Assembly: GCA_009841005.1 (NCBI GenBank)
Contig: VXMR01000054.1
Span: forward strand, 1-34,192
DNA: 34,192 nt
Source: Gemmatimonadales bacterium
GTDB taxonomy: Bacteria; Gemmatimonadota; Gemmatimonadetes; Palauibacterales; Palauibacteraceae
Direction of reading: 5' to 3'
The notes under the pieces were generated by a model. It was not told the DNA's origin and made no database searches. It saw nothing but the letters and a program-made list of their open reading frames with translations. Each line of letters opens with the position of its first letter. Position 1 is the first letter of the stretch. Shown piece by piece: positions 10,698 to 17,967 of the stretch. The position numbers and the translations under genes were made by a program.

Positions 10698-12374
10698 TCA
10701 GTTCGCCCCCAGGATGGCATCCTTTTCACCCGTCATCTCCCAGCGGGTGAGGACGATGGGGATGACTCCGGCGTCGTAGAAGGCATTGAAGAACCGCTTC
10801 ACGGTGAAGTCCCCGCCTTCCTGGATGGCGTACTCCGCGAGCAGTTCCTCGATCTGGATCTTCCCGGTCACGTAGCTCGTCCCGTACCCCGGCTGCCGCA
10901 GGTAGAGGCTCTGCTCGCCGCGCACGAGGGCGCCGTCCGGCAGCCACCCGCGCGGCGTCCACTTCATCGCGTGGGCCACGGCCTCCTCCATGTCGAACAC
11001 GCCGCCGTGCAGATAAAGACCGCTCAGGGCCCGCGCGGCCCGCTGCGCCAGCATGATCCACGTGAGTTCGCGGGAGCGGGGCGAGCCTTCGAGCAGCCCG
11101 AGGTGCATGAACATCTCCTCCACGCCCGTCGCGAGTCCCTCCGAACGGGCGTCGAAGATGTTGTAGAGGGATGGCGTGGCCCGGATGGGGCTGGCGTGAG
11201 GGTCGACCCGCATGCGCGCGAGTTCGATCCAGTGGTGCATGTGCGGCCGGAAGGCGTCCGGATCGCGGTAGTTCACCTCGGAGAAGAAGTTCCGGATCTC
11301 GCCGGGTTCGGCGGGCGTGAAGCTCCCGTTCACGGCGCGGAGGGCCGGCGCCATCCACGCCTCCGTCGTCTGCACCTCCTCCTCGTCCAGGAAGCGCATG
11401 TAGCGGTCGACGGATTCGTTCAGCTTCCGGTCGTATTCCTCCGCCGAGGCGATGCGCTCGAGTTCCGGCAGGTGCCGGTTGCGGTTCTCTTCCAACCGCA
11501 TGGAAGAGTGGGCGCGGGCGAGTTCGCGCCGCATGATCGTGACCTGTTCCTCCCACGAATACGGGACGAGGTGCACGTTCTGCATGTACCACGTGTAGTT
11601 CTCCCGCCCCACGCCCGAGGGTCCGGTGCGCGAGGGCGCCTCCTCCTCCAGCCACGCGATGAACGCCTCCGAGGCGGCGCGCGCATCGGCGATGGACTGG
11701 TCGAGCGCGGCGCTCGTCCCGGCCACCCGCGCCGCAAGGTCGTCGAGGTCTCGCATCTGACCCCGATAGGCCCGAGGGCCGGCAAGCCAAAGGTCGCGCG
11801 CGTTCGAGTCCGCGAGGTTTTCGCGCGCCTGCTCCAGGAGGGCGGGGATCGCGCCGATGCGACCCGCGAGTTCGGCAGCATCCGCCTCCGAAAGCGGGTA
11901 GTCGTACGTCCAGAGGTCGATCCAGCCGTGGATGACCGCCCCTTCGTGGGCCGGCACGTCGCTCTCCGCCGCGAAGATCGTCACGTAGAAGGCCGGGTCA
12001 CGCGACCATGGGCGGCGCACGCGGTGATCGAAGTCGAGCCCGTTCATCTCGGCGCGGACCAGGTGCCAGTCGATCTGTTCCGCCACGGACCAGCCCTCCG
12101 GGGCGCCGCTGCCCAGCCTCCCCTGCCACTGCGGGAGTTCCTGCTGCTGCCGCGCCATCGCCGCCGCCGAATAGTCCGGCACGCCATCCACGAAGGCGGG
12201 GCGCTCGAATGCCCGCCATTCGTCGAACAGCGTCACGAGGTCGGCGTGCGAGTCCGGACCCGGGGTCGCGGCCGAATCCACCGGATCCGGCGCCACCTGC
12301 ACGAGAAGGAAGACGAGGGCGAGAACCGCGATTCCCGTAAGGATGAACGATGGACGGAGTCGGCTGCGAGCCAT
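10698..12374 (-). CDS. Exported DUF885-like protein (putative hydrolase)
   Basis: A 558-residue protein with an N-terminal membrane segment or signal peptide (PSFILTGIAVLALVFLLVQVA) and an otherwise helical body. The C-terminal part resembles DUF885: EGLATGVEEMFMHLGLL in place of the usual EGWALYAEEL, and the signature-like GYGTSYVTGKIQIEELL. DUF885 members often carry a HExxPGHH-type motif suggesting a metallopeptidase. Here the corresponding stretch reads HMHHWIELARM, so a standard zinc site is not obvious. ATG 12374 has GGGAGG 5 bases upstream. It is divergent from the TonB-dependent receptor gene and 40 bases before the HAD phosphatase. Family placement is moderately sure, activity unknown. 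Confidence 0.65.
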   Translation of the reverse strand: MARSRLRPSFILTGIAVLALVFLLVQVAPDPVDSAATPGPDSHADLVTLFDEWRAFERPAFVDGVPDYSAAAMARQQQELPQWQGRLGSGAPEGWSVAEQIDWHLVRAEMNGLDFDHRVRRPWSRDPAFYVTIFAAESDVPAHEGAVIHGWIDLWTYDYPLSEADAAELAGRIGAIPALLEQARENLADSNARDLWLAGPRAYRGQMRDLDDLAARVAGTSAALDQSIADARAASEAFIAWLEEEAPSRTGPSGVGRENYTWYMQNVHLVPYSWEEQVTIMRRELARAHSSMRLEENRNRHLPELERIASAEEYDRKLNESVDRYMRFLDEEEVQTTEAWMAPALRAVNGSFTPAEPGEIRNFFSEVNYRDPDAFRPHMHHWIELARMRVDPHASPIRATPSLYNIFDARSEGLATGVEEMFMHLGLLEGSPRSRELTWIMLAQRAARALSGLYLHGGVFDMEEAVAHAMKWTPRGWLPDGALVRGEQSLYLRQPGYGTSYVTGKIQIEELLAEYAIQEGGDFTVKRFFNAFYDAGVIPIVLTRWEMTGEKDAILGAN

Positions 12375-12389
12375 GGTGCCTCCCGGTGG

Positions 12390-12419
12390 GTGAAACCCGC
12401 GGGTCGTTTGACTTATAAT
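12390..12419 (+). promoter_or_regulatory. Candidate promoter for the TonB-dependent receptor
   Basis: A perfect TATAAT (12414-12419), rare in such GC-rich DNA, lies 104 bases upstream of the receptor start with a weak -35-like GTGAAA (12390-12395) 18 bases before it. On the other strand the same spot reads TTATAA, so it may be an AT-rich core shared by the two divergent genes. Prediction only. Confidence 0.35.
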
Positions 12420-12523
12420 GATACTTGTTGAGGTGTCCCGGAAATCCACGAGCTGTCGAGGGCGCCGAGGCTCCCGGTCGGGGATCGCTCCGGGAAAAGG
12501 CGCTCCGACGAGAGGGTAAAATC

Positions 12524-15001
12524 ATGAAGGCTCCGGCATTCTTCGCCCCGGCGGTCCTCGCAACGCTGGCTTCGGTCGGCTCGACAGCGGCTCAGGAACC
12601 CCCGGACACCGTCGTCGTGGTCCAGGAACTCGAGGTCGTGGTGGGCTCACGGGCGGGTGTCGCGGATCCCGCGACGCTTTCCGTCCCCGTGGACATCTAC
12701 AGCGCGGAGGAAATCGCGCGGCTCGGCGAAGTCGACCTTGCAGAGGTGCTGGGCAGCATCGCGCCGTCCTTCAATTCCACGCGTTTGTCCGCCGGTGATG
12801 GCGCGGCCCTCCATGTCGCGACGCTGCGCGGCATGAACGGCGACCAGGTGCTCGTTCTGGTCAACGGCAAGCGGCGCCACGGCGTCGCGTTCGCCAAGCT
12901 GCTCGCGGCGGCCGGGCAGGGGACGACGGGCACGGATCTGCGCGCCATTCCGGTCCACGCCATCAAGCGGATCGAAGTCCTGCGCGAGGGCGCGGCGTCG
13001 CAGTACGGCTCGGATGCCATCGCCGGCGTGATCAACATCGTGCTCAAGGACGACGCCAGCGGCGTGAGCGCGGCCACCTACCTCGGCCGGACGTCGCGTG
13101 GCGACGGTATGAGGCTGTTCACTTCGGCCAACGCCGGGGTTCCGCTCGGAGACGGCTTCTTCAACCTCACGATGGAGGTCGCGCGGCAGGAGGTCACGAA
13201 CCGGGCCGGCGAGGCACCCACCTGTTTCGGTCCCGATCCGTCCTACGGCCCCTGTGCGGATGGCGGAAAGGTCATCCAGCTGCAGCGAAACGGCGAACCC
13301 GACTACAGGGGTGCGGCCTTCATGGCCAATGCCGCGGTCCCCGTCGGGGGATCGGCTGAATTCTATGCATTCGGGGGATACTCCGGGCGCGAAGCGGTCT
13401 CGGACGGCCTGTACCGCAAGGCGGACTGGGTGCCTCGCTCGGTCAGCTACGTCTATCCGGACGGCTTCTTCCCCATCGAGGAGTCGGACCTGATGGACAA
13501 ATCCGCCGTGGCGGGTCTCCGGGGCGACATGGGCGCCTGGTCAGGAGACCTCAGTCTCGGGTTCGGACACGGCCGGTTCGCCTTCGGCGCCGCGAATTCG
13601 ATCAACCCGTCCTACGCGGCGGAGTTCCTCGCGAGGAACCCCGGGGCCGATGGCGCCTCGATCGCTGCCAACGCCGGACCCAGCGACACGTTCAGCGGCG
13701 GGCTCAACGTGCGGCAGTGGACGCTGAACGCCGACGCGACGAGGGAACTCGAGGTGGGTTCGACCCCGGCGTTTCTGGCCGTCGGGGGCGCGTTCCGGAG
13801 GGACTCGTACTGGATGGAAGCCGGCGACCGGGCCTCCTGGGCGTGCGGGCCGAGCGATACGCCCGGCAGCTTTCCGGCGGCCCATCACCAGAACGACGGG
13901 ACGGTCTACGCGAGCTGCGGGATACAGGGCTACCCCGGCTACAGCCCGGCCTCGGCGCGGCTGAGCGAACAGGATCGCAGCAGCGTCGGTGCGTACGCGG
14001 ACATGGAGTTGCGCTCGCCGAGCGGGCGCACGCTGGGTGGCGCCCTTCGTTATGAGCACTATACCGACGCCGGAAGTTCGCTCACGGGCAAGCTGGCTGG
14101 TCGCCTGGAGGTGGGCGAAACGGGCGCCGCGCTCCGCGCCGCGGTCTCCACGGGCTTCCGGGCGCCGCGACTCCCGCAGCGGGGGTTCAACACGATCGGT
14201 TTCGTGGGCGGCAGCGAGGGTCTGGTGAGCGCCGGGTTCCTGCCCGAGGGCGATGCGATCGCGTGTTCCGACTTCGGCGCCTGTTCGCTGAGCCACGAGA
14301 CATCGCTCAGCTTCACGGGCGGACTCGTCTACTCCAACGACGCCGGCCTGCTGGTGACGGCGGACTACTACCGCGTCAACGTCAACGACGCGATCGCCTT
14401 GACCCAGAGCCTCAACCCGAGCCACGGACTTCGGCCCGGCGCGCAGTTCCAGGGTCGGCCGGTGGACGCCGTGGCGTTCTGGACGAACGCGATCGACACG
14501 CGCACGCAGGGGTTCGACATGGCGGCGACCTGGCGCTTCCGCGGCATGGACTGGGGGGCCGCGGACCTGTCGGCCAGCCTGCACCGGAACAGCACGGAGA
14601 TCACCGCGAACCGCAACGAGAACTTCATCGGAGACACCCAGCAGACCCTCATCGAGGACTCCCAGCCCGGACAGCGGATCGGCGTCAGCGCCGATGTACG
14701 CTTCGCACGAGGTTTCGGCGCGAGGTTCGGTCTGAACCGGATCGGTTCCGTCACGACCCCGTTCATCTTCGAGGAGAACGTCACGATCGACGCGGCGACC
14801 ATCGCCGACCTCGAGGTCAGCTTCCGGCTGGGCGACCGCATCCGGGTGGGCGTCGGCGCCAACAACCTGCTTGACCGCCTGCCGAACCGACTCCCGGACG
14901 ACGCCGTGGCCCAACTGTGGACGATGGAATACCCCTCGGAGTCCCCCTACGGCGTGGCGGGACGGATCTGGTACGCGCGGGTCAACGTGGTCGGAAACTG
15001 A
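12524..15001 (+). CDS. TonB-dependent outer-membrane receptor
   Basis: An 825-residue active-transport receptor of the outer membrane, driven by TonB/ExbB/ExbD. It starts with a signal peptide (MKAPAFFAPAVLATLASVGSTAAQ) and a hydrophobic TonB-box-like segment (TVVVVQELEVVVGSR). The plug domain contains RGMNGDQVLVLVNGKRR and VHAIKRIEVLREGAASQYGSDAIAGVINIVLK, both classic plug motifs. The barrel follows, with the standard late motif IGVGANNLLDRLPN in near form (VGVGANNLLDR). The protein ends WYARVNVVGN, without the terminal aromatic usual for barrels. AGAGGG (12511-12516) lies 7 bases before ATG 12524. No siderophore or vitamin genes are near, so the substrate is unknown. Confidence 0.93.
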   Translation: MKAPAFFAPAVLATLASVGSTAAQEPPDTVVVVQELEVVVGSRAGVADPATLSVPVDIYSAEEIARLGEVDLAEVLGSIAPSFNSTRLSAGDGAALHVATLRGMNGDQVLVLVNGKRRHGVAFAKLLAAAGQGTTGTDLRAIPVHAIKRIEVLREGAASQYGSDAIAGVINIVLKDDASGVSAATYLGRTSRGDGMRLFTSANAGVPLGDGFFNLTMEVARQEVTNRAGEAPTCFGPDPSYGPCADGGKVIQLQRNGEPDYRGAAFMANAAVPVGGSAEFYAFGGYSGREAVSDGLYRKADWVPRSVSYVYPDGFFPIEESDLMDKSAVAGLRGDMGAWSGDLSLGFGHGRFAFGAANSINPSYAAEFLARNPGADGASIAANAGPSDTFSGGLNVRQWTLNADATRELEVGSTPAFLAVGGAFRRDSYWMEAGDRASWACGPSDTPGSFPAAHHQNDGTVYASCGIQGYPGYSPASARLSEQDRSSVGAYADMELRSPSGRTLGGALRYEHYTDAGSSLTGKLAGRLEVGETGAALRAAVSTGFRAPRLPQRGFNTIGFVGGSEGLVSAGFLPEGDAIACSDFGACSLSHETSLSFTGGLVYSNDAGLLVTADYYRVNVNDAIALTQSLNPSHGLRPGAQFQGRPVDAVAFWTNAIDTRTQGFDMAATWRFRGMDWGAADLSASLHRNSTEITANRNENFIGDTQQTLIEDSQPGQRIGVSADVRFARGFGARFGLNRIGSVTTPFIFEENVTIDAATIADLEVSFRLGDRIRVGVGANNLLDRLPNRLPDDAVAQLWTMEYPSESPYGVAGRIWYARVNVVGN

Positions 15002-15017
15002 GCGCGACGTGCGGTCA

Positions 15018-15091
15018 TGACCCCGGCTGGACTCGAACCAGCGGCCTCGGGATTAGGAATCCCGCGCTCTATCCACCTGAGCTACGGGGCC
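15018..15091 (-). tRNA. tRNA-Arg (anticodon CCU)
   Basis: A 74-base cloverleaf can be folded: acceptor GGCCCCG/CGGGGTC with one G-U pair, D stem GCTC/GAGC, anticodon stem CGGGA/TCCCG with loop TTCCTAA (anticodon CCT, reading AGG), a 5-base variable loop, and T stem GCTGG/CCAGC with loop TTCGAGT. The discriminator is A73 and CCA is not encoded. Confidence 0.96.
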
Positions 15092-15151
15092 GGGACGGCA
15101 CCGAGTCGCCACTGCGCATGGACCGGGCTTCGGTAACCGCGTCGAGAAACT

Positions 15152-15196
15152 AGCGGCCGGGCCGGAGGGGAGGAAGATTGGGCCCTCCCGGCCGCT
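15152..15196. promoter_or_regulatory. GC-rich inverted repeat upstream of the amidohydrolase
   Basis: AGCGGCCGGG (15152-15161) and CCCGGCCGCT (15187-15196) are perfectly complementary 10-base arms around a 25-base loop that includes GGAGGGGAGG. The repeat ends 26 bases before the amidohydrolase ATG. It could be a leader hairpin of that gene or lie in the tRNA promoter region on the other strand. No known riboswitch class was recognised. Confidence 0.5.
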
Positions 15197-15222
15197 GAAC
15201 CGTCAACCTCCCGGACTGTCAC

Positions 15223-16554
15223 ATGCAACCTGTGGACACGCTCATCCTCGGCCCCCTGGCCGTCACCATGGATGCCGGCGAGCGGAACCTCGACTCGGGC
15301 GCCATCGCAATCAGGGACGGGGAGATCGTCGCGGTGGGGAACGCCGCCGAACTCGAGGGCCTGGAGGCCGCGGAGACGATCGACGCCGCCGGAATGCTGG
15401 CCATGCCAGGACTCGTGAACGCGCATACGCACCTGGGCGACTCCCTCTTCCGGAGTCTCGTGGAGGAGTTGCCGCTCGAGGCGTGGCTGGAGCGGTTGTG
15501 GGTCTCCGAGCGCGCGTTCGTCAGCCGCGAGAGCGTCGAACTCGGGGCGCGGCTCTCGCTGGCGGAGATGATCCGGAGCGGGACGACGTGCGCGCTCGAC
15601 ATGTTCTGGTTCCCGGAGGCGGCGACCGACGCGGCGCTCGGCGCGGGCTTCCGGCTCCTCACCGGACCGATCTTCTTCGATTTCGACGGACCCGACGGCG
15701 TCGCCGCGGAGGACAGGATAGCGACGGGCGAGCGCTGGCTGGAACGCTACGCGGAGGAACCGCTGATCACCCCGTGCGTGCAGCCGCACAATGCGCTCAC
15801 GGTGTCGCCGGACGGTTTCCGGGCGGCGCGCGATCTCGCGGACCGCGCGGGCGCCCTCTTCCACACGCACTGCTCGGAGACGGCGACCGAGGTGCGGCAG
15901 ACGATCGAACGCTTCGGGCACACGCCGGTCGCGCACCTCGATGAACTCGGAATCCTCAACGGGCGCACGGTACTCGCGCACTGCGTCCACCTGGCCGACG
16001 ACGATTTCGCGCGTCTCCGGCGCACCGGGACGGCGGTCCTCCACAACCCGCTCTCGAACCTCAAGCTCGGGTCCGGGATCGCGCCGATCGCGCGCATGAT
16101 GGAAGAGGGGATTCCCGTTGCGCTCGGCACGGACGGACCCGTGAGTTCGAACGACCTCGACATGTGGACCGCGATGCGTTTCGCGGGGCTGTTGCAGCGG
16201 GGCGTTCACATGGATCCGGTCGTCACGCCCGCCCACGAAATCGTACGCATGGTGACGACGGTGGGGGCGGAGGCGCTGGGGCTGGGAGACCGCGTGGGAC
16301 GGCTCGCGGAAGGCTACCGGGCCGACCTCATCCTCATCGACCTCGACCGCCCGCACCTGACGCCGATGTACGATGTCTACGGACACCTCGTCTACACGGT
16401 GGGCCGCGACGACGTCCGCTCCGTCATGATCGATGGCCGCTGGGTCCTGCGCGACCGGACGCTCGAGACGATCGACGAGACCGCCGTCCTCGCCGGGATG
16501 AGGGAGCTGGCTGCCGAAATCGAGCGTCACGCCGCCCGCCTCGAACCCGCCTGA
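15223..16554 (+). CDS. Amidohydrolase, MtaD/TrzA-like deaminase
   Basis: A 443-residue metal-dependent cytosolic hydrolase of the amidohydrolase superfamily, closest in pattern to S-adenosylhomocysteine/5'-methylthioadenosine deaminases and chlorohydrolases. The metal site is complete: H68 and H70 (NAHTHLGD), H216 (THCSE), H253 (LAHCVHL) and D304 (GTDGPVSSNDLDM). The small beta-sandwich domain is formed by the N-terminus (LAVTMDAGERNLDSGAIAIRDGEIVAVG) and the C-terminus (GYRADLILIDLDRPHLTPMYDVYGHLVYTV), as in this family. Length matches MtaD (about 430-450). No clear ribosome site precedes ATG 15223; an inverted repeat lies just upstream. The substrate could be an adenine nucleoside, guanine-like base or triazine-like compound. 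Confidence 0.85.
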   Translation: MQPVDTLILGPLAVTMDAGERNLDSGAIAIRDGEIVAVGNAAELEGLEAAETIDAAGMLAMPGLVNAHTHLGDSLFRSLVEELPLEAWLERLWVSERAFVSRESVELGARLSLAEMIRSGTTCALDMFWFPEAATDAALGAGFRLLTGPIFFDFDGPDGVAAEDRIATGERWLERYAEEPLITPCVQPHNALTVSPDGFRAARDLADRAGALFHTHCSETATEVRQTIERFGHTPVAHLDELGILNGRTVLAHCVHLADDDFARLRRTGTAVLHNPLSNLKLGSGIAPIARMMEEGIPVALGTDGPVSSNDLDMWTAMRFAGLLQRGVHMDPVVTPAHEIVRMVTTVGAEALGLGDRVGRLAEGYRADLILIDLDRPHLTPMYDVYGHLVYTVGRDDVRSVMIDGRWVLRDRTLETIDETAVLAGMRELAAEIERHAARLEPA

Positions 16555-16564
16555 GTCAGAGAGA

Positions 16565-16582
16565 AAACCCCTTACGGGGGAT
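16565..16582. terminator. Weak hairpin between convergent genes
   Basis: A small CCCC-TTAC-GGGG hairpin preceded by AAAA lies between the amidohydrolase stop and the end of the opposing serine hydrolase gene and includes the latter's TAA stop. It may end both transcripts; there is no long T-run. Confidence 0.25.
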
Positions 16583-17786
16583 CCTGGCGGGGTTGGCTCA
16601 CCGCGGGGAGGATTCGGTCCTGGAGTGCGGTCCAGCTGAAGAGTTCGGGCTGTTCGTGGAGCGTCCAGCCGTTGAATACGGAGATGAGGTCGTATTCGGG
16701 GACGACATGGAGGAACTGGCCCCCGTATCCGTTGCCCGCGAATACCCGGGTTTCGCCATCCTCGTGCACCGGCACCCACCACTGGTATCCGTAACCCGTG
16801 TCGGGCCGGTCGTTGTCGGGGGCCACGTCCGGCACAACGGGCGAGGTCGAGGTTTCGACCCATTGCCGGGAGACGACCTGCCGGCCGTCCCATTCCCCGC
16901 CGCGGAGCATGAGGTATCCGATGCGGGCGAGGTCGTGGGTGGAGAGGTAGAGGCCGCCCTCGCTGTCGACTTCGCCGTCGGGGGCGAGCTTCCAGTAGTA
17001 CTTGTCGATCCCGATGGGACGGAACAGGCGTTCCTCCGCCCACGCATCCAGCCGCTGTCCGGTGGCCTCGCGCACGATCTTCCCGAGCAGGACGCTCACC
17101 CCATCGTTGTAGTCGAAGCGAGTGCCGGGCTCCGTCCCGACGGGCCGCGCGACGACGTAGTCGATCCACGCATCGCTCGCCTCAAGTACGACCGTGGGGT
17201 GGGTACCGTCGTCATACGTCTGGCCCGGGACCGCCCAGTCGATGCCGCTCCGCATCGTGAGGAAGTCTTCCAGCGAGGCGGCGGCCCGACGCGGATCGCC
17301 GAGATCGACCCCGTACATTTCGAAATAGGGCCAGGCGGGTGCCTCCACGCTCGGGATGTGACCTCCGTCCACGGCGATGCCGAACGCGACCGAGGTCACG
17401 CTCTTCGTCACGGACTGGAGCGAGTGCAGGTCGGTGTCCCGGTAGTACGGATGCCACGACGGGTGATCGTAGTTGTACTGATGGTCTGCCGTGTCCTCCT
17501 GCACGGCGAGAAGTTCGGCGTACCGCGCGCCGTGGTCCCAGCGGCGGTCGGCGATCACGCGTCCGTTGCGGATGAGGAGGAATTGGTCGATGAGGCCGTA
17601 GCGTCCGGCATCGATGTCGGCGATCAGCGAGTCGACCGCGGCCGGATCGACGCCCTCGGCCTCCGCCGTGGAGACGGGCCACGTATCGCCCGGCCAGCCG
17701 GGCCCCGCGCTCGTGGCGCAGCCCGACAGGAGGATCGCTCCCGACAGGAGGATCGCCCGAATCGCTCGTTGGCGGAGGGGGATCAT
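16572..17786 (-). CDS. Beta-lactamase-fold (class C/S12) serine hydrolase lipoprotein
   Basis: A 404-residue lipoprotein of the serine beta-lactamase/D-alanyl-D-alanine carboxypeptidase superfamily, likely an esterase or peptidase anchored in the cell envelope. The signal peptide ends in the lipobox LLSGC. The catalytic SxxK is S125-V-T-K128 (LQSVTKSVTS), and the second motif is FDYNDG with Y226 (YND instead of the common YSN). A C-terminal GNGYGGQFLHVVP segment stands where the KTG-like motif is expected. The signal peptide contains a tandem 6-residue duplication (AILLSG twice). ATG 17786 has only an AAGAAA-like ribosome site. The substrate is unknown; true beta-lactamase activity is unlikely to be its main role. 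Confidence 0.87.
   Translation of the reverse strand: MIPLRQRAIRAILLSGAILLSGCATSAGPGWPGDTWPVSTAEAEGVDPAAVDSLIADIDAGRYGLIDQFLLIRNGRVIADRRWDHGARYAELLAVQEDTADHQYNYDHPSWHPYYRDTDLHSLQSVTKSVTSVAFGIAVDGGHIPSVEAPAWPYFEMYGVDLGDPRRAAASLEDFLTMRSGIDWAVPGQTYDDGTHPTVVLEASDAWIDYVVARPVGTEPGTRFDYNDGVSVLLGKIVREATGQRLDAWAEERLFRPIGIDKYYWKLAPDGEVDSEGGLYLSTHDLARIGYLMLRGGEWDGRQVVSRQWVETSTSPVVPDVAPDNDRPDTGYGYQWWVPVHEDGETRVFAGNGYGGQFLHVVPEYDLISVFNGWTLHEQPELFSWTALQDRILPAVSQPRQDPP
17722..17757 (-). repeat. 18-bp tandem duplication in a lipoprotein signal peptide
   Basis: Two 18-base copies (17722-17739 and 17740-17757) differ only in the last base. On the coding strand they encode AILLSG-AILLSG, lengthening the hydrophobic core before the lipobox cysteine. 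Confidence 0.9.
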
Positions 17787-17805
17787 CAGTTTCTTAAACC
17801 GTGCG

Positions 17806-17852
17806 TCCGGGGGTGCAGATTGTCATTCCGATTGACAATTTGCACCCCCGGA
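17806..17852. promoter_or_regulatory. Long inverted repeat upstream of the DUF4143-type ATPase
   Basis: Two 20-base arms (17806-17825 and 17833-17852) are complementary at 19 of 20 positions around a 7-base spacer TTCCGAT. The core reads ATTGTCA-TTCCGAT-TGACAAT, flanked by GTGC/GCAC-like and GGGGG/CCCCC segments. It lies between the divergent lipoprotein and ATPase genes, 20 bases from the former start and 115 from the latter. It could be an operator, a terminator for incoming transcription or an element mobile with the ATPase gene. Confidence 0.85.
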
Positions 17853-17931
17853 GCGAGGGTTCGCGAGATCACTCCAACAGTCGCTCTCTCGGACCGCAAA
17901 ACCGAGTCCAACCTGGCGAGCCGGGAGAAAC

Positions 17932-17958
17932 CCCGGAGAGCCCGGAGAGCCCGGAGAA
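17932..17958 (+). repeat. Three 9-bp tandem repeats at the ATPase ribosome-binding region
   Basis: Three copies of CCCGGAGAG (17932, 17941, 17950; the last ends in A) precede the GTG start at 17968. Each contains GGAG and could act as a ribosome site; the last GGAG lies about 12 bases upstream of the start. Confidence 0.75.
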
Positions 17959-17967
17959 CGTGGAAAC

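Noticed and set aside
13541..17169. Long minus-strand frames opposite the TonB-dependent receptor and amidohydrolase (457 and 695 residues)
   Set aside because: Antisense to genes with complete motifs; composition typical of shadow frames; the second also crosses the tRNA-Arg region.
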